From positions 124,001 through 188,000 of the forward strand of contig NZ_JAFBCZ010000008.1 in assembly GCF_016907925.1 (NCBI RefSeq): a stretch of 64,000 bases of DNA. The letters run 5' to 3'. Of the stretch, positions 45,601 through 53,279 are shown one piece after another. A program made the translations under genes and the position numbers. The first letter of the stretch is position 1, and every line of letters starts with the position of its first letter. Source of the stretch: Herpetosiphon giganteus (GTDB lineage Bacteria; Chloroflexota; Chloroflexia; Chloroflexales; Herpetosiphonaceae). Below the pieces are notes generated by a model. The model was not told the DNA's origin. It ran no database searches and saw only the letters and a list, made by a program, of their open reading frames with translations.

Positions 45601-47112
45601 AACTTGCAGGCTTACGCCGGAGGTCAATTTAGCGCTCAGCGATTGCAGCACCGAAAGTTCGGAGTTACGGCGACGCTCATCATTTAACAAGCGGGTATTG
45701 CCAATTGCCGTAGCTGCTTGGGCGGCCAAGGTTTGGGCCAAAGTAATTTCGCCGGGGTTGAAGCTGCGCACACGGCTGGTAGTGGTACACAAGAGAATGC
45801 CAATTACCCGCTCCTTGAGCAGCATTGGCAGCCCCAAGGCACTGCGAATTCCACGCGCTTTGAGCCATGAGCGTTGGGCATTAATCCGTGGATCAGTGTC
45901 GATGTCAACAACTGAGACTGGTTGCTGGGTATCAAAAGCAATTTTTAAAATCGATTCGGGCCGCAACTCATAGGTTGCCCCAATCGACAAATCGAGCGAG
46001 TTTGCTGCATCGTCATCGGTAGCTTGGGCCACCAACTCACAGATTTTGCGCCGATCGTCCCAGAGCAATAACAAACATTGCTCGACCCCAAGGGCCAGCA
46101 ATACATTTTCAGTCAAGCGATTGAGAATATGGGTCAGATCAAGCGAGGAGCCAACTGTCAAGCTATTTTCATACAGCAAGTACAATTCGCGTTGGCGTTG
46201 ACGTTGGGCATCGAAGAGCTTGGCGGTGCGCATTGCCAGCGATGCTTGAGCTGCAAACGATTCAAGCAAGGCCAAATCGGCGTTTTGAAAACCGCGCTCA
46301 GGCTCGATATGCACCAGCACCAACACCCCAATAATCGTCTCGTCGGCGCGTAATGGCGCGGCCATCACCGCAGTGAAGTTAATGCCTTCGGGCAGATTAT
46401 CGTATTGTTCTTTGGCTTGGCCATAATTATTGACCAGCATCGGCTTGCCACTTTGGGCCACCGTGCCAGCCACGCCCTTGCCAACCTGAATCCGTGCGCC
46501 ATTCCAATTGGCGGGAAACTGCACAACTTGGCGCAGCTCCAAGTATTGCTGGTTGGAATCGGTCATGTAGACCCCGCCACCAGCAGCGCCAAGCAATTCG
46601 GTAGCTTGAGTAACCAAGGTTTGCAAAAATTCGTCTGCATTCAGCTGTTGCGCCAAGCCCTGCAACGATTCAGTCATTGCGGCAACGGTGCGCTCGCGGC
46701 GGGCAAACTCCTCTTGCAAGGCCACGCCCTGCCACAACGTTGTTAATTGAGCCAGCAACACCGTTAATGGCTCTGGATCTAAGGTAACTGGCGCAACCAA
46801 AACGCCTGGCACTTCGGCGGTGCCAATCGCAAACAGCTGCCAACCTTCTGGCAGCCGAACCTCACTTCCACCATTTAAAACCCGAGCAGGCAACAACCGA
46901 TTGGTTGCGCGTTTATTCATGCCCCATGCGGCCAACAACGAACGTTGCTGACCTAGGCGGAGGATCGCCCCTTGAGCAAACAAGCCGCTTTGTTTGAGCA
47001 AATCGGCACAGCGCTGCGCGAACGTTGGCAAATCAGGCAATTGCTCACGGGCGAGGTGAGCAATGCCTGTTAACACGTGCCAAATTGCGGTGGAAGGAGG
47101 AGAGATTTTCAT
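36664..47112 (-). CDS. Giant cytoplasmic histidine kinase with about 17 GAF domains, a PAS domain and a kinase core
   Basis: A single uninterrupted frame of 10.4 kb encodes 3,482 residues. After a degenerate GAF-like start (1-130), about 17 GAF domains follow at a spacing of roughly 175 residues. Each ends in an AIENARLF-type helix and a linker such as ERERQIRELDAI, and most contain a SWIGVPL-type strand. The linkers form coiled coils that would stack the domains. A PAS domain (about 3115-3235) precedes HisKA (SHELRTPLTPIRG, His3254) and HATPase (N box TNMVSNAIKYT, G boxes DTGVGLT and GGTGLGLSIA). No membrane helix is seen. GAF domains bind cyclic nucleotides, bilins, heme or other small ligands; no bilin cysteine or cGMP NKXnFX3DE motif was obvious. 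The ribosome-binding site before ATG 47112 is weak. Confidence 0.95.
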   Translation of the reverse strand: MKISPPSTAIWHVLTGIAHLAREQLPDLPTFAQRCADLLKQSGLFAQGAILRLGQQRSLLAAWGMNKRATNRLLPARVLNGGSEVRLPEGWQLFAIGTAEVPGVLVAPVTLDPEPLTVLLAQLTTLWQGVALQEEFARRERTVAAMTESLQGLAQQLNADEFLQTLVTQATELLGAAGGGVYMTDSNQQYLELRQVVQFPANWNGARIQVGKGVAGTVAQSGKPMLVNNYGQAKEQYDNLPEGINFTAVMAAPLRADETIIGVLVLVHIEPERGFQNADLALLESFAAQASLAMRTAKLFDAQRQRQRELYLLYENSLTVGSSLDLTHILNRLTENVLLALGVEQCLLLLWDDRRKICELVAQATDDDAANSLDLSIGATYELRPESILKIAFDTQQPVSVVDIDTDPRINAQRSWLKARGIRSALGLPMLLKERVIGILLCTTTSRVRSFNPGEITLAQTLAAQAATAIGNTRLLNDERRRNSELSVLQSLSAKLTSGVSLQVALESIGESVAQLFDNIDLEICVYDPQTQVLNSQYATPRTRQHYASEGGSYGIDQGLTGWLARHRSTLRIDDLQRQKIVKPIRPHETSSGLAFRSFLGVPMLIGDQLIGTLELGSGTIGRFDAEDERLLNIIASQAAQALRNVQRYEATDEVLRERVRELLALQRISRELTSTLQLEQLLPAMLTEISQATGCGYGIVVLYNDDESLHVIAQNGYGSAEEAGFLALPLLNNGLLSEPMQRAEALIYDDVTALDDTVEWGEVRSLLMAPILYENRVAGAIIAGDTKGYAFDHAALDFVRAVSDQAALAIGNAQHYEEQVKQRELLQQRASLLNEVLEIGNALRADMELGNLLDQIAFSVTEAAGYRMVLFNLIDQAHPTIMRTVAGAGMALSDLEQLRNEEIAIETLHPLLDSQYRIGRAYYITRGNDSSAWHDGDQLLVPLYSTERELIGIMTVDDPFTHEAPTRRTVETLEIFANQAAIAIENARLFDQRSRQIAELAIINRISRAATTSLKFNDLAREVYNVLRENLPIRAYYLAVFDTERNSVVESLAIDDEHFMPDVVNGPINENSLMARIIKQRETLFFNDMTAELLANDGNSPPRSEAGNSTDVPRSWIGVPLLLGDGTVRGVLSLQHNEAGRYGERDAALLDTIANQLAVAIENSRLYGDSQSRLGELALINKIGSLTNSTLDFVKILQGVYESLRTILDLNVFYSFVYDPMLGEIVLRVNVEEGKFFIEEQREKLLPNSPSAHVVNSLEPLVFRDMPQEIEGKYTIKRFGNPDKWVRSWIGVPLKIRDDTAVGMLSVQHYEPNVYSERDAELLQTIASQVALAVQNARLFGDRERQIRELDAISQIGQLMSASLDLNEMLGLTAEYLQEVTSAPVFYTMIYDAEHDQVIDGYAVQEGVPAERTPRGKPRVGSPSAWVVQHRAPLILADVTNKAELEQKGVQPMANPIQGKNKSPRSWVGVPIIARDGAPIGMLSLQDYQPNAFDQRTVAFLTNVVSHISLGIQKVQLFNERDRQIKELDVIRRVGQVTSSTLNADELMQGVYNVLREFLPIDIFNLSVFDSELTVRIHSFVIDRGMIINYPKATPITPHSLTAWILEHRQPLLFKSVDEEMKAYPDIHPRVASADTVLSQSLMGVPLLTNNDEPLGILLLQHYKQAMFDERDLQLLINVAYQVTLGMQNVLLYSQTQDGLDQLATEAERLALINHVSDLTASTLDTQVLYDLAVEEMAQVTDASQARLVIFDYEAQVGYTRAEFPKGDLSIEVPVANNGTIPWMQRHRRPLVINNPLEHEMTESFRETTKQLGIQSLMLVPLIVKGEVVGSIGLDHMVEGRNFSQRDAETCQTIANQISQGLENARLFAETERQAQVLSRKVGELSVLLEAGQALSSIHEPTQVLDTLVRLVARQLKIETVILFTGDEELQPVASLGLPTDFVQSLRVKRGEGLVGTVAELRKPLTTSATDGQSPIISQHVEFNRDHGLSVFMGVPIVYRNELLGVLSVMSGEGAAFNEDDTALLSALADQAAIAIENTRLFVERERQITVLQALNDVTQAITSTLDPQTLLRQLHLRLSSVVDTRHSFIVLYDSDHNILTFPVVMNGGREERLEPQALAEGVLSRVIRGRRTIVLNSIEETANASRFLLGHDTPMASWVGIPIMLGDMVLGVITIQSPLPRAFSTETIQFLQAVASQTAIALENARLFAERERQVTEAAILSSISQSMTATLSPEELASSILKGLTEIYNTDNAYIVFYDAPTNMISTTVGFSNGQQYSLISHVLSNNFLKTMLFEQRPLMFNSKHDLQNERYSPRLEGIPDAIEPESVIAASITMGSQTYGMNINQPLGVIVIQSPQANTFSRGQLQFLESLANQSSAAVQKAMLFTERERRIRELDTLNRISQGITSTISLDEILERLYAGLGEIVDVSTAFIGLYDPQTHSMEFREAHDRGEPVTIGTRRLSVGVPAWVIEHRQPLLLNTSEEANEYRDAQTQLTTEASAMRIGDRGELEQSYLVVPIVVGVDVIGIINIQSYEEYAFSEYDMSFVTTVAAQAGAAIANARLFSEREQSIQRLNTLNNIGQALSSTVRFDDLLRVIYEQTGKLVNTENFYLALYDERNKEVTFPLYYEHGTTGNVLPQRGVNGLTEYVIRKRQPLLLQGPHIAERMAEMKVDQVGEMARSWLGIPLIAADKVVGVMTVQSYEQDNAYSDELVQLLLTIASQAAQALENARLFSESRQSVRELSTLSETSVSLASTLEIDELMAISSSSAIEMSRADFGGIIVVSGDGYTITNSLALNRDHMELELPNANELDVGSMEILRPLRSGHPLALFDASTDATLAPFVNSIGMRGSIFLPMLREGLRGVVFVGMDEPFTFNERTISSLMILATQIGQAINNAQLFDQIRRFNLELEEIVDQRTLELKGEKERVEALYNIATELGTTLDRDELLLRTLDLAASALMVRRGAVFLLDRESKDLVCHAVLNEELGLKSIETRVRFQHPGLANWIIEHNEGVVISDVWLDERWTNAQSGRGDDVRSVIAVPLLSSDAPQGVLMLYSNEIGFFTQDHLRFLSTIGGEVSSALHNADLYTLVYDSADRLSDAMWQQREEASKTAAILQSVSEGVMVLDHQTEKIILYNPAAEDVLRIPRSEVMHNSLQVIAAPRNEEELHEEGRALLLYTGLHEGIQIVQRSEGVHRSMIELPGQSIAANFAPVVGEESSRFGVVVVLRDITREVEADRAKRDFIATVSHELRTPLTPIRGFVDLLLLGAVGQMSDPQREMLTTVKTNAMRMVGLVEDLLEIGRLEAGKIVLNTAPSNINQLVRDIVATWDLEIKKKNMTLQLELDDTLPLIEYDSKRIGQVLTNMVSNAIKYTYADGGVIIRTFINEDNMIQLDVKDTGVGLTPEQQKSLFKRFYRADSPLRDEVGGTGLGLSIAKSFIELHNGDMWVQSVYGEGSTFSFSLPEMQPRPDLGERDEV

Positions 47113-47152
47113 GGGCGTTTGTGTTCTTTAGGCACAGGCAGTAACTCCTGGC

Positions 47153-48088
47153 TTAGCGGCCAAATTTCACAGCGCTACGAACTGAACCTTCTTGCAGGTT
47201 GGGCAATGGGCGCACACTTTCAGCCGTTTCGCTGAGTTCACGGATATCGTAGAATGGCCCATCGGCGCTATCGAGCACCCCAATTGAAACCGTCATGAGT
47301 GGCTCTTGGCGTTCAGTACCATCGGCGTTTTTGGCCAAAATATAGCCACGTTTGCGGTCGGGATAGCTGTAGTGCAAGCCAATTTCTTGGTCAAAGCGTT
47401 CGGCAATCCGCTCCATAATCGCTTTAGCCCGCTCAGGCATCGAGGTAATCAAGAAATCCGGCCCAGTCACTAACTGGCCGATGAATTCCTCTTGGCCACC
47501 CAACTCGCTAACAACTTCGTTGATCAACAATGCGCCAAATTTGAGCACATCTTCACCAACGACCGAGCCATAGACTTGGGTAAAGGTATCGAAGCCATTG
47601 ATATGGACGGTTGCGAGCGTCCAGACTTCGGCGGAGAGCAAGCGCCGAAGCTCTTCGTTAATCAATTCGGCGGTTGGCAAGCCAGTGACTGGGTGAGTGC
47701 GGCTTTTTTCGCGGGCCAAGGCCAAGTTATTGCGCACCCGCATATGCACTTCTTCAATATCGAACGGCTTAACAATATAATCATTGGCTTGGACGACCCC
47801 AAGCCCTTCAGCTTTATCGCCGCGTTCGCCACGGGCAGTTAAGAAAATGATTGGAATATGCTTTGTACGGGCATTGGCGCGCAGTGCTTTTCCAATATCA
47901 TACCCGGTCATATCGGGCAAATTCACATCAAGCAAGGCCAAATGCGGCGGCGTGCGTTTCACAAGATCGAGCGCTACCTGCCCGCGCATCGCGGTCATCA
48001 CTTCATAACCTTGCGAGGTGAAGTAAATTTTGAGCAAGCCAGAGATATCGGCTTGGTCTTCGACGACTAAGATGCGTTCTTTGCTCAC
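47153..48088 (-). CDS. Response regulator: receiver domain plus degenerate GGDEF-like domain
   Basis: An N-terminal receiver (about 1-125: VVEDQAD, LALLDVNLPDMTG, FLTARG, IVKPF) is followed by a GGDEF-fold domain that opens HPVTGLPTAELINEEL. The catalytic loop GGDEF is replaced by TGPDF, so cyclic-di-GMP synthesis is unlikely, and the domain may serve as a nucleotide sensor or protein contact. Start choice: the frame opens at ATG 48103, but GGAGG lies inside that start, five bases before GTG 48088, which is therefore the likely start (311 residues). It lies 40 bases upstream of the giant kinase gene, and the two probably form one phosphorelay. Confidence 0.88.
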   Translation of the reverse strand: MSKERILVVEDQADISGLLKIYFTSQGYEVMTAMRGQVALDLVKRTPPHLALLDVNLPDMTGYDIGKALRANARTKHIPIIFLTARGERGDKAEGLGVVQANDYIVKPFDIEEVHMRVRNNLALAREKSRTHPVTGLPTAELINEELRRLLSAEVWTLATVHINGFDTFTQVYGSVVGEDVLKFGALLINEVVSELGGQEEFIGQLVTGPDFLITSMPERAKAIMERIAERFDQEIGLHYSYPDRKRGYILAKNADGTERQEPLMTVSIGVLDSADGPFYDIRELSETAESVRPLPNLQEGSVRSAVKFGR

Positions 48089-48126
48089 AGTATCCTCCAT
48101 CATCGCACGCCGCGTGCGATGCAGCG

Positions 48127-49425
48127 TTAATCACGGAATTGTTCTGCTGGGTACTCATCGGCGACGCGATCGCCCACAGGAATGCGTTGAACGCGGGGAT
48201 CGCGGTCGGGATAGAAAACTGGTGGGCGGGTGTAAATACCACTCGAAACATTTTTAGGAATGACAGAATGATCATCGCCATAAATCAAGACTGTGCCTGA
48301 TTCAATGTTGCGGGCTGGATAAATGACAAAGCCTGAGCCAATTTTACAATTATGGCCAATGGCCGAGCCGATGACTGGCAGGCCAACTTCTTCCAAGCGC
48401 CCGCGATGGAGCGTCTTGATTGGCTTGCCCAGCAAATCGAAATCGGTACAGGTATTGCCAGCCCCGATAAAGGTATTACGGCCAACGACGCATAACTGCA
48501 AACAGGTATTTTGCGCCACCATCGAATTTTCCATCAAGACAGTCATGAACAAGGCGGCCCGGAATGGCAAATAACAACGGTCACTGACCACGCTCAGCAT
48601 CACTTGCGAGCCTTGCATGATGGTGACGTTATTACCGATCAAGCTATTCGTAATCACCACTCCAGCGCCAATATTCACGTTGTTACCGATTTCAGTTGGG
48701 CCTTGAATAATCGCCGATGGGTCGATTGAGCAGTTCTTGCCAATCTTGACCACTGGTGATGATGACAAAAAGTGCTTGCGTTCGATAAACGAGCGAAAGC
48801 CAATCTTCAACTTCAAACGCCAACTGTTGGCAACCTCTTGCTCCAGCTTCCGACCCCATGCAAACACCCCGAGGGGAGAGTTTGTCATGAAAATATGAAC
48901 CCAGCTTTCGATTGAACAAAACGCACGAATTGGCACCTGGAATACCAAATCCCCTTGGTTGGGCGCCATATAGCTTGGAATATGGTAGTAGCCCATCTCC
49001 ATGGCATTGGTATCGATTACCAGCGGTTGTGGATTCGGGACAACGCCGCGAGGGAAATAGTAGAGGTCGGCAATATAATGGTTACCATGCTTGCGAATAC
49101 CCTCTTGTAATCGCAAAGCATGGGCCGTAATCATCGCATCATCAGCAGCAAAAGCCACTTGGCAAGGTTGCCCAGTGGCGCGTGCCTCAGCGATAAACGT
49201 CTCAATGAAATCGCGGTTGAAATAGAGATTATCTTTATGCACCAAGAGTTCATCACTACTTGGTGAAATTTCAGACCAATCGTCTACTTCCGCAACACTT
49301 TGGCAGTGGCGTGCAAGCAGATCACGGTGTAGCAGCCACAGCGGCTTATTGAGAATCCGCAAATCACGCGCTGGTTCTCCAAAGGGAGCGATAAGCGTAG
49401 GATCGCGGAGAACAATCCGTTTCAT
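48127..49425 (-). CDS. Left-handed beta-helix (hexapeptide) protein, GlmU-like nucleotidyltransferase relative
   Basis: A 432-residue protein. The N-terminal 200 residues recall a decayed sugar-nucleotidyltransferase of the alternative GlmU type (PARDLRILNKPLWLLHRD), with no clear pyrophosphorylase LXGGXGTR motif. From about 235 on, hexapeptide turns repeat: IGKNCSIDPSAIIQGPTEIG, IGNNVNIGAGVVITNSLIG, IGNNVTIMQGSQV, IGHNCKIGSGFVI. Such coils carry acyltransferase sites in relatives. ATG 49425 begins the conserved part; the open extension to 49566 is rejected. Its place between a V4R protein and two-component genes suggests a regulatory or envelope role, not proven. Confidence 0.7.
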   Translation of the reverse strand: MKRIVLRDPTLIAPFGEPARDLRILNKPLWLLHRDLLARHCQSVAEVDDWSEISPSSDELLVHKDNLYFNRDFIETFIAEARATGQPCQVAFAADDAMITAHALRLQEGIRKHGNHYIADLYYFPRGVVPNPQPLVIDTNAMEMGYYHIPSYMAPNQGDLVFQVPIRAFCSIESWVHIFMTNSPLGVFAWGRKLEQEVANSWRLKLKIGFRSFIERKHFLSSSPVVKIGKNCSIDPSAIIQGPTEIGNNVNIGAGVVITNSLIGNNVTIMQGSQVMLSVVSDRCYLPFRAALFMTVLMENSMVAQNTCLQLCVVGRNTFIGAGNTCTDFDLLGKPIKTLHRGRLEEVGLPVIGSAIGHNCKIGSGFVIYPARNIESGTVLIYGDDHSVIPKNVSSGIYTRPPVFYPDRDPRVQRIPVGDRVADEYPAEQFRD

Positions 49426-49588
49426 AACGAGTCCCTGCAGCTCAAGACGTTTCGACCACCGAAACCAACTGGGATCTGCTGGTACTATACTCGGATTTTC
49501 ACGAATATGGGCAGCAAACAGATTACAGTTGGATGTCTGTGAGCGTCCTGCTCGTCGCCAGCGCACAGATTGGCAGACTTACATCGTC

Positions 49589-50239
49589 CTAATCTATTGG
49601 CTCCTTGTCAATGGCAAACGCACAGTATGGGTCGCCATTGCGTGGACTTGCAACTTGTTCGACCTTGAAGTTATGACCGCCGGTCACCCACGTCAAGGCT
49701 TCTTCGATAATCCCTTGCGCCAAATAGAAGATCGGGGTGCTATTGCCGCGTCCCCAGAACACTGGTGATTTATCAATGTAATAGAGGAAACGACCCTTTT
49801 GGTCTTCTACCCGACTCGGCTGATCGCTGAAGCGGTCGAATGTTTGAGCTACCGCATTCAAAACGATCTTCATTTTCATGGTCATGGGCATCAGTTTGAG
49901 CGCAAGGTCGGCCATCCCCAATAGTGGGCCAAATTCTTTCAACCCAAGACTAAACGCATACCGTCCGGCCCGCAGTTCCATCCCACGCGCACCCCGTGGA
50001 CCGAACATTGTTTCGGTGGCTTCGCTGATCGTTGCGAGATCAAAGAACGAAAATTCGCGTTTTAAGTCGTTGGGCGGATAGTTATTGACGAGGTGTTTCA
50101 TCCCTGCCATATTTAGCAGCGCATTGACCCCCGTGCGGCCCATAACATCTTCCAAACTGAGAAGATACAATCGTGCGATTTTATTGGGGTAGAACAGGCG
50201 CTCAAGCTCGTCAGACGTATTGGTGCGCTCTTCTGCCAT
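49589..50239 (-). CDS. V4R-domain protein (4-vinyl reductase/hydrocarbon-binding family)
   Basis: A 216-residue soluble protein of the V4R type, known from BchJ-linked proteins and from small-ligand-binding domains of transcription factors such as XylR and DmpR. Features are helical MGRTGVNALLNMAGM, GPRGARGMELRAGRYAF, FLYYIDKSPVFWGR and a late conserved turn GDPYCAFAIDKEP. It probably binds a hydrophobic ligand. AAGGAG lies seven bases before ATG 50239, and a near-consensus promoter lies upstream, so it is the first gene of the long signalling operon. The family call is by pattern. Confidence 0.7.
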   Translation of the reverse strand: MAEERTNTSDELERLFYPNKIARLYLLSLEDVMGRTGVNALLNMAGMKHLVNNYPPNDLKREFSFFDLATISEATETMFGPRGARGMELRAGRYAFSLGLKEFGPLLGMADLALKLMPMTMKMKIVLNAVAQTFDRFSDQPSRVEDQKGRFLYYIDKSPVFWGRGNSTPIFYLAQGIIEEALTWVTGGHNFKVEQVASPRNGDPYCAFAIDKEPID

Positions 50240-50320
50240 GAGTAACTCCTTGCACTATGCTGTGAGCTTCGCAGTGGGGCAACACGGCGTGGTTCGGAAC
50301 GTGGCCCGGCCAGCACGCAC

Positions 50321-50349
50321 ATTGTACATTAAGGCTATACCTTCGTCAA
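50321..50349 (-). promoter_or_regulatory. Near-consensus promoter of the V4R-giant kinase operon
   Basis: On the minus strand TTGACG (50349-50344) and TACAAT (50326-50321) are 17 bases apart, one mismatch from consensus in each box. It lies about 80 bases before the V4R start, so the leader is short. Confidence 0.65.
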
Positions 50350-50409
50350 CACAATGTGCCTTTATAATGCCCCAAATTCACAGTTGCTGTTCACGCTTTG
50401 GGCATACCG

Positions 50410-53268
50410 TCAAGCTAACACGGTTTGAAGGAAACGGCCAGTCCATGAAGCTTGATTCATAGCGACTACTTCCGGCGGCCCAGCCACAACTAGCTGGCCA
50501 CCAGTGTCTCCACCTTCAGGCCCTAAATCGATCACCCAATCGGCGGTCTTGATCACGTCAAGGTGATGTTCAATCACCACAACGCTGTTTCCTGTATCAA
50601 CCAAGCGTTGCACGATCGCAATTAACCGTTCAACATCTGTCCAATAGAGCCCTGTTGTTGGTTCATCAAGAATATACAGGGTTCGGCCTGTCCCGCGACG
50701 TGCTAGCTCTGCCGCTAGTTTTACCCGCTGCGCTTCGCCCCCCGAAAGAGTCGCCGCTGGCTGGCCTAGGGTCAAATAGCTTAACCCAACCTCAACCAAA
50801 CTCTCAAGTTTCCGCGCCAAGGCCGGAATGCGCTCGAAAACGCTTAAGGCTTGGCCAACTGTCATGGCGAGTACATCAGCAATGGTATACCCACGATAGC
50901 GAATATCAAGGGTTTCCCGATTATAACGCAACCCAGCGCATGCGTCGCAGGTCACCGCTAAATCTGGTAAAAATTGCATGGCAATCGTTACCACACCTTC
51001 GCCACGACATTGCTCGCAGCGCCCGCCCTTAACATTAAAGGAAAATCGGCTGGCTCCATAGCCCCGCACTTTGGCTTCAGCTGTCCCAGCAAACAATTGA
51101 CGCAATGCGTCGAAAATACCGGTGTAGGTCGCAGGATTGGAACGCGCTGAACGCCCAAGCGGCGTTTGATCAACCGCAATCACTTTATCAAGTTGCTCAT
51201 AGCCTTCAAGGCTGCGATGCCGACCCACTGCTAGCCGGCTACCATGCAATTCGTTGGCCAGCCGTGGGTAGAGAATCTCATGAATAAAGCTCGATTTTCC
51301 CGAGCCAGAAACGCCAGTAATCGCCACCAAACAGCCTAAAGGAATCGTTAGATCAAGATCTTTGAGATTATGCTGCTTGGCTCCACGTAGCAGTAGTGTA
51401 GCATGGGTTGGCTTTCGCCGTGTTTGAGGCACACCAAGCTGACGTTGGCCAACTAAATAGTGGCCAGTTTGCGAATTGGGCTGGGCCATCAGTTGTTCAA
51501 CTGTGCCGCTCGCAATAATATACCCACCTTGCAAGCCTGCCGTCGGCCCAACTTCAACCACCCAATCCGCCGCCGCAATTATCGCTGGGTCATGCTCAAC
51601 CACCAAAACCGAATTCCCAAGGTCGCGCAGTTGTAATAATGTTTGTAATAAGCGCGCTGTATCGCGTGGATGCAAACCAATCGACGGCTCATCCAACACA
51701 TACAAAACCCCTGATAATCCGGCTCCAATATGGGTGGCTAACTGAATCCGTTGCGCTTCACCACCAGATAAGCTATCAGCAGTGCGCGCCAAACTCAAAT
51801 ATTCTAACCCAACATCACGCAAAAACTGTAAGCGCAACACCAGTTCACGCACAATCGGCGCTGCAATTTGCTGATCGCGCTCGCGCCGCAATTTGTTAGG
51901 CAACGCACTGAGCCACGCAAAACATGCCTCAATCGATAAGCTCGTGATTTGATCAATCGCCCGCCCTTGTAGTGTAACTGCCCGCGCCTCTGGTCGCAAG
52001 CGCGAACCTTCGCATGCAGAGCAAACAGTGCCTTGGCGATAGTGGCTCAGGCCTTCGCGCTCTTGTTCGCTTGCCTGTTGCCAATGTTGGCGCAACCAAC
52101 CAAGCAATCCAGGCCAAGCCTCCAATTGGCGGCGCAAGGTTTTGCTTAAATGCAATTGCTCAGCGCTTGGCAGCGTGCCTTCGAGCCATAAATCTAACGC
52201 CCAGCCCGCCATTGTGTCAACAGGCTGCTCGAGATCGATGGCCAAAGCGTCTGCTACAGCCTGAATTGTTTCTTCCCAATATTGTTGGTTGGTTGTAGTG
52301 CTAGTGCGCAGTGGGTTCAAAAGCAATTCGCCAAGAGTTTGCGCTGCGTAGGATTGTAACAGGTTTCGATCAAAATCATCAACTGTGCCTAAACCATCGC
52401 AAACTGGGCACGCGCCATGCGGGCTGTTAAATGAAAAAATGCGTGGCTCCAACGCTCCGCTAGCCAATGGCCCATGCTCAGGGCAGGCTGCATGCTCGCT
52501 ATAGCGCATCTGCTGACCATCGATCGGCTGAACCAGCAATACGCCAGCACCTGTTTTGAGCGCAGTTTCAACCGAATCGCTCACTCGCACCCGATCAGGA
52601 TGGTCGTTCAAACTGATGGCTTCACTGTGGCGAATAATCAGACGATCAATCACCACCTCGATGCTATGCACCGCATGATGATCTAAATCGATCTGATCAT
52701 CAAGGTCAATAATCGCCCCATCGACCCGCACCCGCACAAAGCCCGCCCGCCGCGTTTGCTCCAAAACCGTCGCATGCGAGCCAATTTCCTCGTTGACCAA
52801 CGGCGCTAAAATCATCAAGCGCGTGCCATCGGGATAGCTCAAAATCTGATCGACGATTTGGCTGGCGGTTTGCTGCTCAATCGAGCGGCCACAAATTGGG
52901 CAATGCGGCTTGCCAATTCGCGCATACAGCAAGCGCAAATGATCGTAAATTTCGGTGATTGTGCCAACAGTTGAGCGCGGCGAACGATTGATTGTTTGCT
53001 GGGCAACCGCAATCGCTGGCGCTAAACCGCGAATGCTATCAACTTCGGGCCGAGGCAATTGGCCCAAAAATTGGCGCGCATAGCTCGAAAGCGATTCAAC
53101 ATAGCGACGCTGGCCTTCAGCATAAATCGTATCAAACGCTAAGGTCGATTTGCCCGCTCCCGATGGTCCGGTAAAAACCACCAATTTGCCTTTGGGAATG
53201 GCTAAATCGATATTTTTAAGATTATGCTGGCGTGCGCCAACAATCTGAATTTGGTCAATTTCAGCCAT
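50410..53268 (-). CDS. uvrA: UvrA excinuclease ATPase subunit
   Basis: UvrA finds DNA damage and loads UvrB in nucleotide excision repair. All marks are present across 952 residues: Walker [10 protein letters not shown] and GVSGSGKSS, signatures [10 protein letters not shown] and [10 protein letters not shown], and Walker [12 protein letters not shown] and [11 protein letters not shown]. The second normally reads GLHFXD, so the Tyr-Trp is unusual. Zinc cysteines lie in [31 protein letters not shown] and CDACAG. ATG 53268 has AAAGGAA about six bases upstream; the frame extends to 53442 into the P450 gene and is rejected there. It follows the P450 gene by 11 bases; uvrB and uvrC are not in the window. 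Confidence 0.95.
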   Translation of the reverse strand: MAEIDQIQIVGARQHNLKNIDLAIPKGKLVVFTGPSGAGKSTLAFDTIYAEGQRRYVESLSSYARQFLGQLPRPEVDSIRGLAPAIAVAQQTINRSPRSTVGTITEIYDHLRLLYARIGKPHCPICGRSIEQQTASQIVDQILSYPDGTRLMILAPLVNEEIGSHATVLEQTRRAGFVRVRVDGAIIDLDDQIDLDHHAVHSIEVVIDRLIIRHSEAISLNDHPDRVRVSDSVETALKTGAGVLLVQPIDGQQMRYSEHAACPEHGPLASGALEPRIFSFNSPHGACPVCDGLGTVDDFDRNLLQSYAAQTLGELLLNPLRTSTTTNQQYWEETIQAVADALAIDLEQPVDTMAGWALDLWLEGTLPSAEQLHLSKTLRRQLEAWPGLLGWLRQHWQQASEQEREGLSHYRQGTVCSACEGSRLRPEARAVTLQGRAIDQITSLSIEACFAWLSALPNKLRRERDQQIAAPIVRELVLRLQFLRDVGLEYLSLARTADSLSGGEAQRIQLATHIGAGLSGVLYVLDEPSIGLHPRDTARLLQTLLQLRDLGNSVLVVEHDPAIIAAADWVVEVGPTAGLQGGYIIASGTVEQLMAQPNSQTGHYLVGQRQLGVPQTRRKPTHATLLLRGAKQHNLKDLDLTIPLGCLVAITGVSGSGKSSFIHEILYPRLANELHGSRLAVGRHRSLEGYEQLDKVIAVDQTPLGRSARSNPATYTGIFDALRQLFAGTAEAKVRGYGASRFSFNVKGGRCEQCRGEGVVTIAMQFLPDLAVTCDACAGLRYNRETLDIRYRGYTIADVLAMTVGQALSVFERIPALARKLESLVEVGLSYLTLGQPAATLSGGEAQRVKLAAELARRGTGRTLYILDEPTTGLYWTDVERLIAIVQRLVDTGNSVVVIEHHLDVIKTADWVIDLGPEGGDTGGQLVVAGPPEVVAMNQASWTGRFLQTVLA

Positions 53269-53279
53269 AACCGTTTCCT

